From Ostrinia nubilalis (taxonomy: Eukaryota; Arthropoda; Insecta; Lepidoptera; Crambidae), in assembly GCF_963855985.1 (NCBI RefSeq), contig NC_087092.1:14694001-14758000 (forward strand): a stretch of 64,000 nucleotides of DNA, written 5' to 3'. The position numbers were made by a program, and so were the translations under genes. This document shows, piece after piece, positions 11,966 to 21,759 of the stretch; the stretch's first letter is position 1, and every line of letters starts with the position of its first letter. The notes below the pieces were generated by a model, which worked only from the letters and a program-made list of their open reading frames with translations, was not told the DNA's origin and searched no databases.

Positions 11966-12050
11966 TTAATTCTGCCACGACGGTGACGATATTACACAAA
12001 CAGCTTATCTTGTTCAAACTAATAAATAATTACAAAGTTGTATGACTTAC

Positions 12051-12563
12051 CGTTCCCTGGTCCCACACTGTCATCTGAAATGAAACATTTTAATCAATAC
12101 TTTGCTAAGTTTTACTAACAAATTAACTTTGAAGTAAATAAAGACAAGTCCGAATACTCGTAATATCAATGGAGATGAAAATTGTCTATCTCTATATTTG
12201 TCATAAAAAACGAGAAAATGGTACCTACCTACTTTTGAGTTTAGGAAAAATTGCAAAAATATTGCAAAAACCGATCAAAAATTTATTTTTATGCAGAAAC
12301 TACTAAAGTTCACTATTTATATTATAATTTCAACTAAAGTGCAAAACTAAAATAAAAAAAATATGGTAAATAAAATCTATAACCCTATATCCAAGAATTT
12401 CTGGGTTCTCCACAGGGCTCCATTCTAACAGCAAGGAGTTGTCATCAGCTCTACGAAATGTTTCGAAACGGGTTACTCTTGGAGTAGGAATTTGTTCAGC
12501 CACCCTGGCCACGTAGGCCTGGCAAGCAGCCACGAACAGCAAGAAGAATAAGCACTTCATCAT
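12051..12563 (-). pseudogene. FN3 gene copy A, exons 1-2 only (split by transposons)
   Basis: Exon 1 (12563-12384) encodes the signal peptide (MMKCLFFLLFVAACQA) and the first half of an FN3 domain ending GYR. Exon 2 (12074-12051) encodes MTVWDQGT between good splice sites. Exon 3 is absent from the next 12 kb: intron 2 is cut at 11991 by the outer transposon, and that abuts a BEL element. If the insertions were simple, the rest of intron 2 and exon 3 would lie left of the window and the intron would exceed 12 kb. A MITE also separates the TATA box from the expected transcription start. The gene is probably non-functional, but the coding exons present have no stops. It is most like copies B and D. 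Confidence 0.8.
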
Positions 12564-12635
12564 CTTGATTTGGATTGTCTATGACTTGTCAACTCGAGGT
12601 CTGATGCTGCAATGTCTTGGTAGAACATTGTACAG

Positions 12636-12765
12636 TGGGTCTAGACAAAGTGCCATTATAATCGCAAACCAGTCGAAAAGTGGTCGAAAAGCCCCTTTTT
12701 TGTATGGAATTTGACGGATTCGATTTACGATTCGATCAAAAAGTGCGTTTTGTCTAGGGGGGCTG
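12636..12765. mobile_element. MITE inserted between TATA box and start of copy A
   Basis: Copies B and D read ...GTACAGGTATAAATAG without interruption, whereas A has 130 extra bases after GTACAG. The insert has inverted ends (TCTAGACAAAGTGC on the left; GCGTTTTGTCTAG on the right), so it is a small non-autonomous DNA transposon. It moves the TATA box about 130 bp away from the copy A leader. I could not assign a target duplication. Confidence 0.75.
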
Positions 12766-12799
12766 GTATAAATAGTCGTTTGGAGATAAGGATATTGTG
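12766..12799 (-). promoter_or_regulatory. Core promoter of FN3 copy A (displaced)
   Basis: The minus strand carries the family's conserved block: CACAATATCCTTATCTCCAA followed by ACGACTATTTATAC. TATTTATA is the TATA box and TTATCT is a GATA-type site. It is identical to B and D but separated from the leader by the MITE at 12636-12765. Confidence 0.7.
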
Positions 12800-13102
12800 A
12801 TTAGAGACAATTTGATAGCCTCATTTGAATACTTATAATATTCTTAGGTATGGTCAGTACGTTCTGGCAATCTGAATTCAATAAATAATCCATTGATAAA
12901 AAATATATTAATGAACTTATCAAAAATCAGTGACTCATATTAGTATGAGTCAACTCGACTGATATTAGTATGAGTCACAGCCGTAACATTTTTGAAACTC
13001 TTGTTTTTTTTAAATAATAATAATAAAATTATTAGTTTATTATCACAGTGTACCATCACAGTCCGCTGGCGTCCCCCAGTAAGATGGTGCAACCCAGCCT
13101 AA

Positions 13103-13352
13103 GGCTCAGTTGCACCATCTTATTTTCAGATTTTGTATGGACAATAACCGCCGGCGGTCTTATGATCCTTGAGGGGTTAAATTAAGGTACATGGTAGCAA
13201 TCCCGTCAATAATAATATTTATGTTAGTGACCATGAAAGTATAAAACAATATATTATTTTCTATGGAGTTTGACAGATTTTTGACGTCAAAGTCGAAATT
13301 TGTATATTAATTTACGTTTATCAAAGTTAAAGTAAGATGGTGCAACCCAGCT
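13103..13352. mobile_element. MITE, GTTGCACCATCTTA family
   Basis: Inverted ends GGCTCAGTTGCACCATCTTA and TAAGATGGTGCAACCCAGCT flank about 200 bp that include the TTTGACAGATTTTTGACGT core common to this family. Related copies in this window are at 24501, 33624, 47310, 47758 and 56202. A half-copy end lies immediately left (13077-13100). Confidence 0.75.
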
Positions 13353-13447
13353 TAAAACAACTTTCTGCGCCAATTCATTTAACTATTTTAGGTAGGACTT
13401 AATTCAATAAATATTTTTCTCGATTAGTAAAACTGATAGCCTTACAA

Positions 13448-13557
13448 TACAACCCGTTTGAGCTAACTGCGCACCTCCCCGCGTTCGCCCCGCCCGTACC
13501 AGAGCGACGATGTGACGTCACGGCTGCCAGGTGCTCAGTTAACTTGATCGGGTTGTA
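13448..13557. mobile_element. Short GC-rich MITE, TACAACCCG ends
   Basis: TACAACCCGTTTGAGCTAAC at the left is matched, inverted, by GTTAACTTGATCGGGTTGTA at the right, giving a 110-bp element with about 29-bp imperfect terminal repeats. Its GC content is well above that of its surroundings. Unit copies are at 33849-33958 and 47538-47647. Confidence 0.65.
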
Positions 13558-13981
13558 GTCATCGTCTTTACTGCAAGTCGTCCGTTGTTAAAAATCTCAG
13601 GGTTTTCCTACTGGCACTCGTAAGTCACGCACGACACATTTTTAGTTCCTTATTTTATTCAAATTTGGAACCCTAAAAAGATAGTGATTATTTGACAGCT
13701 GCATATCAATAAGTTGTAATTTTATTTTTAAACTTTACTTTAATGACTCAGTTATCATGATAACCAGTTTACCCAACTGATTATATGATTTGATCAATGG
13801 AAATCTATCAGCAAGGATTAAGAGACAAATTATGATAGTATTTTTTACGCAGCAAAATTGCCTGTCCATACCTACCGCTGGGGGGCGGCAGGTTATGTGG
13901 GGCTCTGAACCCCTAAAAACCTGGGGTACTCTAACATTGACTTGCATTGTTATCGTGGCATACCTACAATTCTTAGTTTAA

Positions 13982-14490
13982 ATGGGCTTCGTAACAAGGC
14001 TCAAGCGATGGAGTGGTCTATGTTCTGAGTTTCCCTGCGTGATCGAATCAGAAATGAGGACATCCGCAGTGACCAAAGTGACGGGCATAGCCCACAGAAT
14101 TGCTAAACTCAAATGGCAGTGGGCGAGGCACGTAGCTTGTAGAGATGATGTCGGTTGGGGCAGAAAAGTTCTCAAGTGGCGGACCACGGGCCGGAAGACG
14201 TAGGCTGGTTTTAGTGTCACGCGGACCGTCCGGTGCGGATCCGCTCCGCACGGCCGATCTGTATTAACTTCTAAGGAGCGTTTTAGAGTAATGAGGTCCC
14301 TAGCAGTTCATACAGATCGCGTGACGCTAAAACCAGCCGTAGTGTGGGCAGGCCCCCCACTACGTGGACCGATGATCTCATGAAGTTCGCGGGAAGTGCC
14401 AGGATGCGGGCAGCACAGGACTGTTTGGAAATCCTTGGGGAGGCTTTTGTCCAGCAGTGGACGTTGGCTGAAATGAACGAACGATGACCC
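13982..14490 (+). pseudogene. RTE-like LINE 3' fragment, unit 1
   Basis: The plus strand encodes pieces of an RTE C-terminus (VTGIAHRIAKLKWQWARHVA, then WGRKVLKWRT), matching the intact RTE frame at 14819-16294. It is interrupted by a MITE at 14203-14338 and resumes with VWAGPPLRGPTIS-like and QDCLEILGEAFVQQWTLAE-like coding. Equivalent pieces exist in units 2 (34366-34905) and 3 (48130-48530), so it predates the duplications. Confidence 0.8.
14203..14338. mobile_element. MITE with GGCTGGTTTTAG ends, inside the RTE fragment
   Basis: The ends are GGCTGGTTTTAGTGTCACGC and the complement of GGCTGGTTTTAGCGTCACGC. It splits the RTE sequence GAAGACGTAGTGTGGG, and GTA is repeated on both sides (a 3-bp target duplication). 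Unit 2 and 3 copies (34601-34754, 48231-48384) have 16-18 extra bases (a ggaggaaccgctcgctccc stretch) that unit 1 has lost. The left half holds a GTGCGGATCCGCTCCGCAC hairpin. Confidence 0.75.
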
Positions 14491-14771
14491 TGGATTAAGA
14501 ATTAAATAAAGAATGGCCTTAATGACCAAAGCATTTGAAATTGACTTTATTTAAAATAAATCAATGTTTTTAAATGTCTTGAACAAAACACGACACGTCA
14601 TCATCAGCCTATCAACTGTTTTATACTGTGATAGTACACTGTTATTATATTATAGGTACTGATAATTAGAAATATAATTTTTTTTTTAAAAACATCCTCT
14701 TGCGGCTGTGACTCATACTAAGTCACAGATTTTGATAAGTTCATTAAATATCTTATTACTAATTTTTATCA

Positions 14772-16314
14772 TAATATAATTTTTATCATAATCGGACGTC
14801 AGTCTGTACGAGATTAGAATGGCTCTCAAACAGCTGAAGAACAACAAGGCACCGGGTGATGATGGAATCACGGCTGAGCTTTTGAAGGCAGGCGGAACGC
14901 CGGTACTAAGGGCTCTTCAGAAGCTGTTCAATTCCGTCATCCTCGAAGGAAAAACGCCTACGACATGGCACAGAAGTGTGGTGGTACTCTTCTTCAAAAA
15001 AGGTGACAAAACCTTGTTGAAGAATTATAGACCCATCTCACTTCTGAGCCATGTCTACAAGCTGTTTTCAAGAGTCATCACGAATCGTCTCGCTCGCAGG
15101 CTCGACGACTTCCAGCCTCCCGAACAAGCCGGTTTCCGAAAAGGCTTTAGTACCATAGACCACATACATACGCTAAAGCAGATTATACAGAAGACCGAGG
15201 AGTATAATCAACCACTTTGCCTGGCGTTTGTGGATTATGAGAAAGCCTTCGATTCGGTCGAGACCTGGGCAGTGCTACAGTCTCTCCAAAGGTGCCAAAT
15301 TGACTATCGATATATCGAAGTGTTGAGGGGTTTGTACAAAAACGCCACAATGTCGGTCCGCCTCCAGGATCGGGACTCGAAACCTATCCAGTTGCAGCGA
15401 GGGGTAAGACAGGGAGACGTCATATCTCCAAAACTGTTTACCACCGCCCTGGAAGATGTCGTCAAGCTTCTGGACTGGAACGGATTTGGCATAAATATCA
15501 ACGGCGAGTACATCACCCACTTTCGATTCGCGGACGATATCGTAGTCATGGCTGAGACCTTGGAGGATCTAGGCACAATGCTCGATGGCCTCAGTAGAGC
15601 CTCTCAACAAGTGGGCCTCAGAATGAACATGGACAAGACAAAAATCATGTCTAATGTCCGTGTTGCACCCACTCCTCTGAAGGTTGGAGACTCTACACTC
15701 GAAGTTGTTGACAATTATGTATACCTGGGACAAACAGTCCAGTTAGGTAGGTCCAACTTCGAGAAAGAGGTCAATCGTCGAATCCAACTCGGATGGGCAG
15801 CGTTCGGGAAGCTTCGCCATATACTCACGTCCGAAATACCGCAGTGTCTCAAGTCGAAAGTATTTGACCAATGTGTGTTGCCAGTGATGGTATACGGATC
15901 TGAGACGTGGTCGCTTACTATGGGCCTCATAAGAAGGCTCAAGGTCACCCAAAGGGCGATGGAGCGGGCTATGCTCGGAGTTTCCCTGCGTGATCGAATC
16001 AGAAATGAGGAGATCCGCAGGAGAACCAAAGTAACTGACATAGCTCGCAGAATTGCTAAAATCAAGTGGCAGTGGGCGGGGCACATAGCTCGTAGAGACG
16101 ATGGCCGTTGGGGCAGGAAAGTTCTCGAGTGGCGACCACGGGCTGGAAGACGTAGTGTGGGCAGGCCTCCTACTAGGCGGACCGACGATCTGGTAAAGGT
16201 GGCGGGAAGAGCCTGGATGCGGGCAGCGCAGGACCGTTCATTGTGGAAAACCTTGGGGGAGGCCTTTGTCCAGCAGTGGACGTCATTTGGCTGAAAAAAG
16301 AAAAAGAAAAAAGA
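14772..16314 (+). mobile_element. 5'-truncated RTE-like retrotransposon with 11-bp target duplication
   Basis: AATTTTTATCA occurs at 14761-14771 and 16315-16325 on either side. Units 2 and 3 have a single copy (…ACTAATTTTTATCAACGG at about 35295 and CCAATTTTTATCAACGG at about 48792), which are natural empty sites. The insert ends in an A-rich tail (AAAAAAGAAAAAGAAAAAAG). It begins with a short filler repeating ATTTTTATCATAAT before RTE coding starts, so the endonuclease domain is missing. It inserted after the units duplicated. Confidence 0.88.
14793..16294 (+). CDS. RTE-clade reverse transcriptase (5'-truncated ORF)
   Basis: The open frame runs from the truncation point (DVSLYEIR before the first ATG at 14819) to a stop at 16294, with 491 codons from that ATG. 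Visible motifs: LKNNKAPGDDGI and NYRPISLLS at the RT start, FVDYEKAFDS (motif A, Asp), GVRQGDVISP (motif B), FRFADDIVV (catalytic motif C), then thumb and C-terminal sequence with WGRKVLEWRP-RAGRR and GEAFVQQWTSFG. The frame has no stops, so the copy is young, but without the endonuclease and N-terminus it cannot be autonomous. RTE clade is judged from the C-terminal region and tail; a related clade is possible. Confidence 0.88.
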
Positions 16315-16404
16315 AATTTTTATCAACGGATTAACTAATTGAAATTAGATTAATGTAAAAAATTGATCATTATATCGTCGCCATTATTATCAAATTTCCC
16401 CAAT

Positions 16405-16439
16405 CACAGTATCCTTATCTCCAAACGACTATTTATACC
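16405..16439 (+). promoter_or_regulatory. Conserved core promoter of FN3 copy X
   Basis: CACAGTATCCTTATCTCCAA then ACGACTATTTATACC: a GATA-type TTATCT site 14 bases before a TATTTATA box, about 75 bp upstream of the ATG. The block is present in all seven copies, including the diverged copy E. Confidence 0.75.
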
Positions 16440-16510
16440 TTTACGATGTTCCATCACAACATTGCAGTATCAGACCTCGAGTTGACAAGTCATAGACAAT
16501 CCAAATCAAG

Positions 16511-17782
16511 ATGATGAAGTGCTTATTCTTCTTGCTGTTCGTGGCTGCTTGCCAGGCCTACGTGGCCAGGGTGGCTGAAGAAATTCCTACTCCAGCAGTA
16601 ACTGGATTTGAAACAACATTTCATCAAGATGGTGACAAATCCTTGCTGTTAAAATGGAGCCCTGTGGAGAACCCAGAAATTCTTGGATACAGGGTATAGA
16701 TTTCATTTACCATAAAAATTTTGTTTTAGTTTTGCTCTTTGGTTTAGCAATATTTATAGTGAATTTTAGCAGTTTCTGCAAAAAATAATGTTTTGCAGAA
16801 ATCAAATCGAAAGCAGGTATCGTTTTCTTGTTTTTTTTCTGATAAATATAATTGATTGTTAACGAGTCTCTGAGTGAGATAGATATTATTAATTTCCACT
16901 GATATTATTCAGTTTTACTTCAAAGTAATTCTCACATGAAAGTGTAAGTACCGACGACATCATAAAGGTAGCAGGAAGGCGCTGGACGCAGGCCGCTATA
17001 AACCGGGCAACATAAATCATTGGAGGACGTCCTATGGCTGAAATGATGATGATGATTTGTAACTAAAATTTAGCAAATATTGATATCGATATTTATTTTC
17101 AGATGACAGTATGGGACCTGGGATCGGTAAGTCATACAACTTTGTTTAATACCCACTTAACCTAAGTATATTAGCTACTATTATAATAATTACTATAGTT
17201 AGAACAAGATTATTTATTCTTTAATTTGTAACTACTCGTACAACACTTCAGATGACAGTATGGGACCAGTTATTTACCCACCCAACAGTTATTAACCCTG
17301 GGCCCTGTAGTGAATAACACACATTCATGTGTGACTTTTTTGCTAGCAGTGTTACAATTTACTGTAATCTTATTTAATTTTGATATAATTATTATTAGCT
17401 AACGTTAGTTTAACGTTTCTGGACAAATACAATAGCATGCAAAATTGTAACAATAAATTACAACATCACATTGCAAGTCGTGTATTTTCAGGACGCCAAA
17501 ATTCAGTATTCAAGTAATGTCTACGCTAAAACAAAAGCCTAATAAATCAACTTTTTTTTGCAGGATCTAGCCAACGAACAAGGCAAGATATTCAGCGAGG
17601 TTGTAGTTGACGCTAGTACGACCAGCGCACGTGTAGGAGGCCTTCAGTATGACACCTGGTACTTTGCGAGAGTCCAGGCCTTCACCAGAACTGCGGCCAG
17701 TGAGTGGTCCAACCGTAGGGGGGTCATGTTCCATAGCCCACTCACACGGGATGGACGCCAGTCTTACACTGTGGTGGAATAA
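16511..17782 (+). CDS. Secreted single-FN3-domain protein, copy X (141 aa)
   Basis: Exons 16511-16693, 17103-17126 and 17564-17782 join in phase 0 (GT-AG introns) to give 141 aa and a stop. Residues 1-16 are a hydrophobic signal peptide (MMKCLFFLLFVAACQA). Residues about 27-125 form one fibronectin type III domain: LLLKWSPVENPEILGYR holds the strand B Trp and strand C Tyr, exon 2 is MTVWDLGS, and LQYDTWYFARVQAFTRTAAS is the F strand with the usual L-x-Y-x-x-x-x-x-V-x-A spacing; SEWSNRR follows. The tail is short and polar. An AATAAA at 17851 follows the stop. The protein is predicted to be extracellular; function and family name are unknown to me. Intron 1 holds a small RTE tail fragment (about 16950-17055) shared with Y and Z. 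Confidence 0.87.
17252..17269 (+). pseudogene. Duplicated relic of FN3 exon 2 (copy X)
   Basis: Intron 2 contains a second acceptor-plus-exon block, CTTCAG followed by ATGACAGTATGGGACCAG, almost identical to exon 2. It lacks the closing GGATCG|GTAAGT donor and runs into a stop (…CSE*) if read on. Its CAG ending matches exon 2 of the minus-strand copies (MTVWDQ). The same relic is at 36216-36233 in Y and 49744-49761 in Z. Confidence 0.7.
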
Positions 17783-17893
17783 ACAATAAGAAGAAGTCTT
17801 TGTCAAGAACTCTGTCACTTGAACATGTACTACTGTTATTTTGATTTTGAAATAAACTCTTAGCAAAAGCACTGTTTTTTGTTTATACAATTA

Positions 17894-18612
17894 TCTATAC
17901 TTATAATAAATCTGTAGAGAGGTCAATTCTGTACCTACATGAAATATATTTTCAAAATAACTATCAGGGGGTGATTAGTGATCGATACTGATTCCAAAAA
18001 TGCAATCAGTAAAATTTTTGTCTGTCTGTCTGTATGTTCCTTATAGAAACAAAAACTACTCGACGGATTTTAACGAAACTTGGTACAATTATTCTTCATA
18101 CTCCTGGGCAGGTTATAGTATACTTACTAGCAGAGTAGTGAAGGGAAATTTTGGGAAAACGGGAGAAGTTACTCCATTTTTTAAGCTTCCGTTGCGTGTG
18201 CAGCCTTAATGGTAAAAGTTACACAGAAATCATGTATGACGGAAATATAACGCAAAATGCAAAATGTCCACAAATAATAGAAATATCCGAAATAGACAAT
18301 ATTATTATGAGAAGTTGTCTTTTAGCGAAGTTGACGTTTTAAGAAGTTGTAATTTCGAGAAATGGACATTTTGCATCCCGGTTGTCATTTTGAGAAGTTG
18401 TCATTTTGATGACTAAGCCATATAAAACTGAAAGACTGACTGACATAGTGATCTATCAACGCACAGCCCAAACCACTGGACGGATCGGGCTGAAATTTGG
18501 CATGCAGGTAGATGTTATGACGTAGGCATCCGCTAAGAAAGGATTTTACGAAACTCCACCCCTAAGGGGGTAAAACGGAATCCACGCGTACGAAGTCGCG
18601 GGCGGCCGCTAG
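17894..18612 (+). mobile_element. Helitron-type element downstream of copy X
   Basis: Starts TCTATACTTATAATAAATCT after an A and ends GGCGGCCGCTAG before a T, matching the TC...CTAG ends and A^T target of Helitrons. It contains a CTGTCTGTCTGT stretch and the ACGGATTTTAACGAAACTTG-like motif common in moth Helitrons. It is shared with unit 2 (36870-37584) but absent downstream of copy Z. Confidence 0.75.
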
Positions 18613-18639
18613 TAATGTTATAAAGTTATAAGGCCACAG

Positions 18640-19345
18640 TGGTTTGCAAAGTTACATTCATCCCACTACAAGAATAACAATTATTCTAATTCATGAGGTG
18701 ATTAAGACGCCACCACGCAGGCCCTGTGTAGAGGTTTGTGTAAGGCAAATAGACAACCATACTGGATGATGTTAGATCGCCTTAGGCCTCTTGGATAGGT
18801 TTTATATGACTAACGCAGGGTTCCTAAACAGTGCGTGCATGTCAGTCCCAAGGGCGTCATGGGGCGATCGAAAATAAATGTACCTAGAGATAGAGATGAG
18901 TGGTAATTTCCAAAATTTTGTGACGCAAGAAAATGTGTCACAGTAAAAAAAAGTTTGGGAAGCCCTGCACTAATGACAAGTGACATTATTAACCTTGGAT
19001 CAACTTTAAACCAGCGACGGAGATGCTTGTGGACTTGACCTTGTAGCTAATCCCGTCATCCGCCGGACTATTGTAATGTGATGTGGCGAACCCAAGCATT
19101 GTTGAGCTTAGAAGATAGAGGAGTTGACAGGACTATTCTCACCTCTCGTTCCCACCACTGCAACTCCTGTGTTGCCAGGATCTACAGCTTGACCGCCATA
19201 AAGACCCAACCAATGAAGGTCAAGTTTGTCCCGGGGGAAAATTAAACTGTCATTGGACCCGCAACGAAATTAATCAGAAGAACATAGGAGGAGTTCGGGA
19301 CGGGACTATTGTAGTAATTTATGCAATACAATTAATGATGTACGG
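18640..19345 (+). repeat. 3' flank shared, inverted, by X/Y and B/D genes
   Basis: This non-coding stretch (…GACTAACGCAGGGTTCC…TTTGGGAAGCCCTGCACTAA…) is the inverted counterpart of 28983-29390 behind copy B, so neighbouring (+) and (-) genes are mirror images with arms reaching past their 3' ends. Parts recur behind Z (about 50500-50620) and E (about 58313-58445). Confidence 0.7.
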
Positions 19346-19504
19346 CATTGGAATACGTGGACAGTGGATAGGCATACGAGTGGTTCAAGTCATATCTGTC
19401 AAACCGAAAACAGTATGTAGAAATCGAATATTTTGATGAAAAAAATAAAAGTACAAAATTTTATAGATCAGACGTAGTGCTAATGTGTCAGTCTATACCT
19501 CAAG
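19346..19504 (+). pseudogene. Jockey-like LINE RT fragment, left part (interrupted)
   Basis: Plus-strand translation gives AYEWFKSYLSNRKQYVEIEY and PQGS, reverse transcriptase sequence of a Jockey-like LINE. The BEL composite inserted at GGAAGT cuts it here; it resumes at 28006. The uninterrupted version is at 38300-38990 in unit 2. Confidence 0.8.
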
Positions 19505-19509
19505 GAAGT

Positions 19510-19692
19510 TGTTGGCGGTGGATGTCTTGCAGTTCATAAATGAAAAGCCGTTTCTTCAAAATGGACTGTATTTTAAATTAAACCATTGTTCAATGCAAAA
19601 ACCATGACAAAAGTTCAATGAACCCTTTGACAGCTCACAAGTCAATCACATATTTTATTTTTAAATCTAGGAGTCACTAATTGCTAACACCA
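19510..19692 (-). repeat. Reverse-oriented BEL LTR, distal part
   Basis: Complement of the 3' portion of the LTR at 27761-28005 (TGTTGGCGGTGGATGTCTTG...). It is interrupted after TGCTAACACCA at 19682-19692 and continues at 26050. Confidence 0.85.
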
Positions 19693-20522
19693 GGCCTCCG
19701 TCACTCGCCTATGCCGGCCGAGATAATTACCTACAGCGCGCGACAACTTCAAGTTGCAAATCAGTCAGGACCGCCACGCGCCTGTGAGCACACATACACG
19801 CTCGGTCGATCATCGTCACAATCAAGGTTTATTGTTCCAACAGCACTGTTATCCTTTTTTAATGTAAAATCGTAGTATTTAGGAATAATAATTAACTGTA
19901 CTAATTTAAATAATTTAATAAAAATACACTTTTTAAATAATTTTGAAATACTTATGACAAAAAACTGTAGCAAAAAAAATATTTTAGCTAATATAAACAT
20001 TAACTTACTTCACCGTGTCTATTTTCCGACACTACACCTTTTAAAACTATTTGTCCAATTTCGAATTATTGCAACACTGAAGTTTATTAATAGGTACTTT
20101 AGAGATGGTACGATTATACAAACACCACTAGATTAAAGATTACCAATCGTAAATACAATAAATGCTTCTTAAAATTAAGAGCGTTGTCACATTTTTCATG
20201 CAGAAATCGAGAATTTGGCAGATTTCGAAATGATTTTAGTCATATTATAATTTATTGTTATAGCTTCTTTTGACTTATATCATCGTAATTATCATACGTT
20301 TTTACGGAATGTCTATTGACAAAATCTCGTTCAAATTGGATTTTTGCCTACGAAAACAGCGAATTTCGAAAGTCCGATTTCCAGGTAACTCGCGAAGGCA
20401 CAACTTTGAACTAATATTACAACAAATTTATTTCTAAGTAAGAAGATAGAATGTATTCATTAGAATAAGCATACCCTGAAGAAGAAAGTGTATTGAGAAA
20501 ATGTTGATGTTTAATTCATTAA

Positions 20523-21734
20523 CGGCCGAATACTGAAACGCCATTTAAATATTTGACGGCTTCTCAAATAGTTAAGCAGCTCCTAAACTTACATTTCGCA
20601 TACTCAAAACAATATCTGAGCAGTTCTCAATTTTTAAGCACCTCTCAAATTAAGTTGCACTCAAACGCCACTTAAATGAATTTTCGCATACTGAAACGCC
20701 ATTCAACGCTAAGCATTACTCAAACAACTGTCAAATCGTCTTAAGCAGCTGTTAAATTTGAGAGTGCTTGCGCGGTATCTTAAATCCTATTCTTATACCT
20801 AAATTGACCTAAATAGTGGTAAATAATGTGTGTCATCGTTATCATTTCTTTCGAGCCTCGAGGAAATACCTAGATCTAATCGCAGGAACGCAATAAGGCT
20901 GAACGCTATTGAAAAATATTATTATAATGACATGCAATTCCGAGCGAGGTTCCGCGTCTCTAAAGAAACGGTGTTGTTTCTGGATTCATAATTTGGAAGC
21001 TCTTTGAAACCCCTCACCAAATGCCATACAACCAGTGGACCAAATACTTATTAGGAACCCTACTGTTCTACGCAACGGGAAGTTATGAACGTGTACTAGG
21101 TGATATCTTCCACATCTAACAGCCAACTGTGCATCGTATAGTGCACGAAGTAACAACCAAAATAGCTGCTATGAAATCGCTTTACATAAACATGCCTATT
21201 TCTGAGGATTATGGGGACATCGCATAGCAGCATTTCCAAGAGTTGTTGATTTGTCAATTTGATGCTCTGTCAGTCAACAATGATAAATGTCAATTGTGGT
21301 TACGTTTCGGTCCACGATCGCCACTTAATAGATTTCAACAATAAAAAGTATCACATTTAAAATTATTTTTTTAATTAAATAAAAATATAAGCATTAATTT
21401 TTTTATATGATAAAACGAGATTTATATATAATAGAAACTAAAAATAAATTGTTCTATGTTAAGTTGATTGAGTATATTTCCATAAAAGACAATACATAAC
21501 CAAACGATGCTGCGTGTAATGGATAAAAAACGTAAAGTTATCATTTGTGTAAATGAAAACATACTTTTTTTGGTAAATGTTGCCATTATGTAAACATTTG
21601 AGAGCTGCTTAGCTGATCACGGCTTCAAATCCGTTGAGTAGCGTTTGAGAATACCATTTAAAATTGAAGGATACTTAAATTTAGGAGCCCGTCAGCTGAG
21701 TGACAGATTTGAGTAGTGTTTCAGTATTCGGCCG
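20523..21734 (+). mobile_element. Harbinger-like element, left arm of palindrome
   Basis: The ends are CGGCCGAATACTGAAACG and CGTTTCAGTATTCGGCCG-type, flanked by TAA on both sides (20520-20522, 21735-21737), the 3-bp target duplication of PIF/Harbinger. Internal plus-strand sequence (about 20935-21250) reads as a decayed Harbinger nuclease (FRVSKETVLFLD, LIGTLLFYATGSYERVLGDI, QPTVHRIVHEVTTKIAAMKS) with frameshifts and stops. Subterminal TCTCAAAT/TTAAGCAGCT repeats are frequent. Non-autonomous. Confidence 0.8.
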
Positions 21735-21759
21735 TAAAATGCATTTTTATCATGTCTAA

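Larger units (their letters stand above)
5169..11991. mobile_element. Outer DNA transposon, superfamily unassigned, host of a transposon nest
   Basis: The ends are inverted repeats beginning TATCGTCACCGTCGTGGCAG at 5169 and its complement ending at 11991. Once the piggyBac-like insert at 11048-11965 is removed, the match extends to about 36 bp (through ...TTAAATAACTGACA). Several short subterminal repeats of the type GTGGCAGAATTAAATAA and TTATTTAGTTTTGCCAC lie inside both ends (5391-5540 and 10750-10872). The target duplication is ambiguous: CTACA on the left against TTACA on the right, or a palindromic ATAT. No transposase clearly belonging to this element remains. It sits in intron 2 of FN3 copy A. 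Confidence 0.7.

Noticed and set aside
15715..16326. Minus-strand 203-codon frame
   Set aside because: Antisense of the RTE reverse transcriptase C-terminus; no independent protein features.
17567..17890. Minus-strand 107-codon frame (and twins at 36543 and 50077)
   Set aside because: Antisense of FN3 exon 3 in X, Y and Z, with no promoter or homology of its own.
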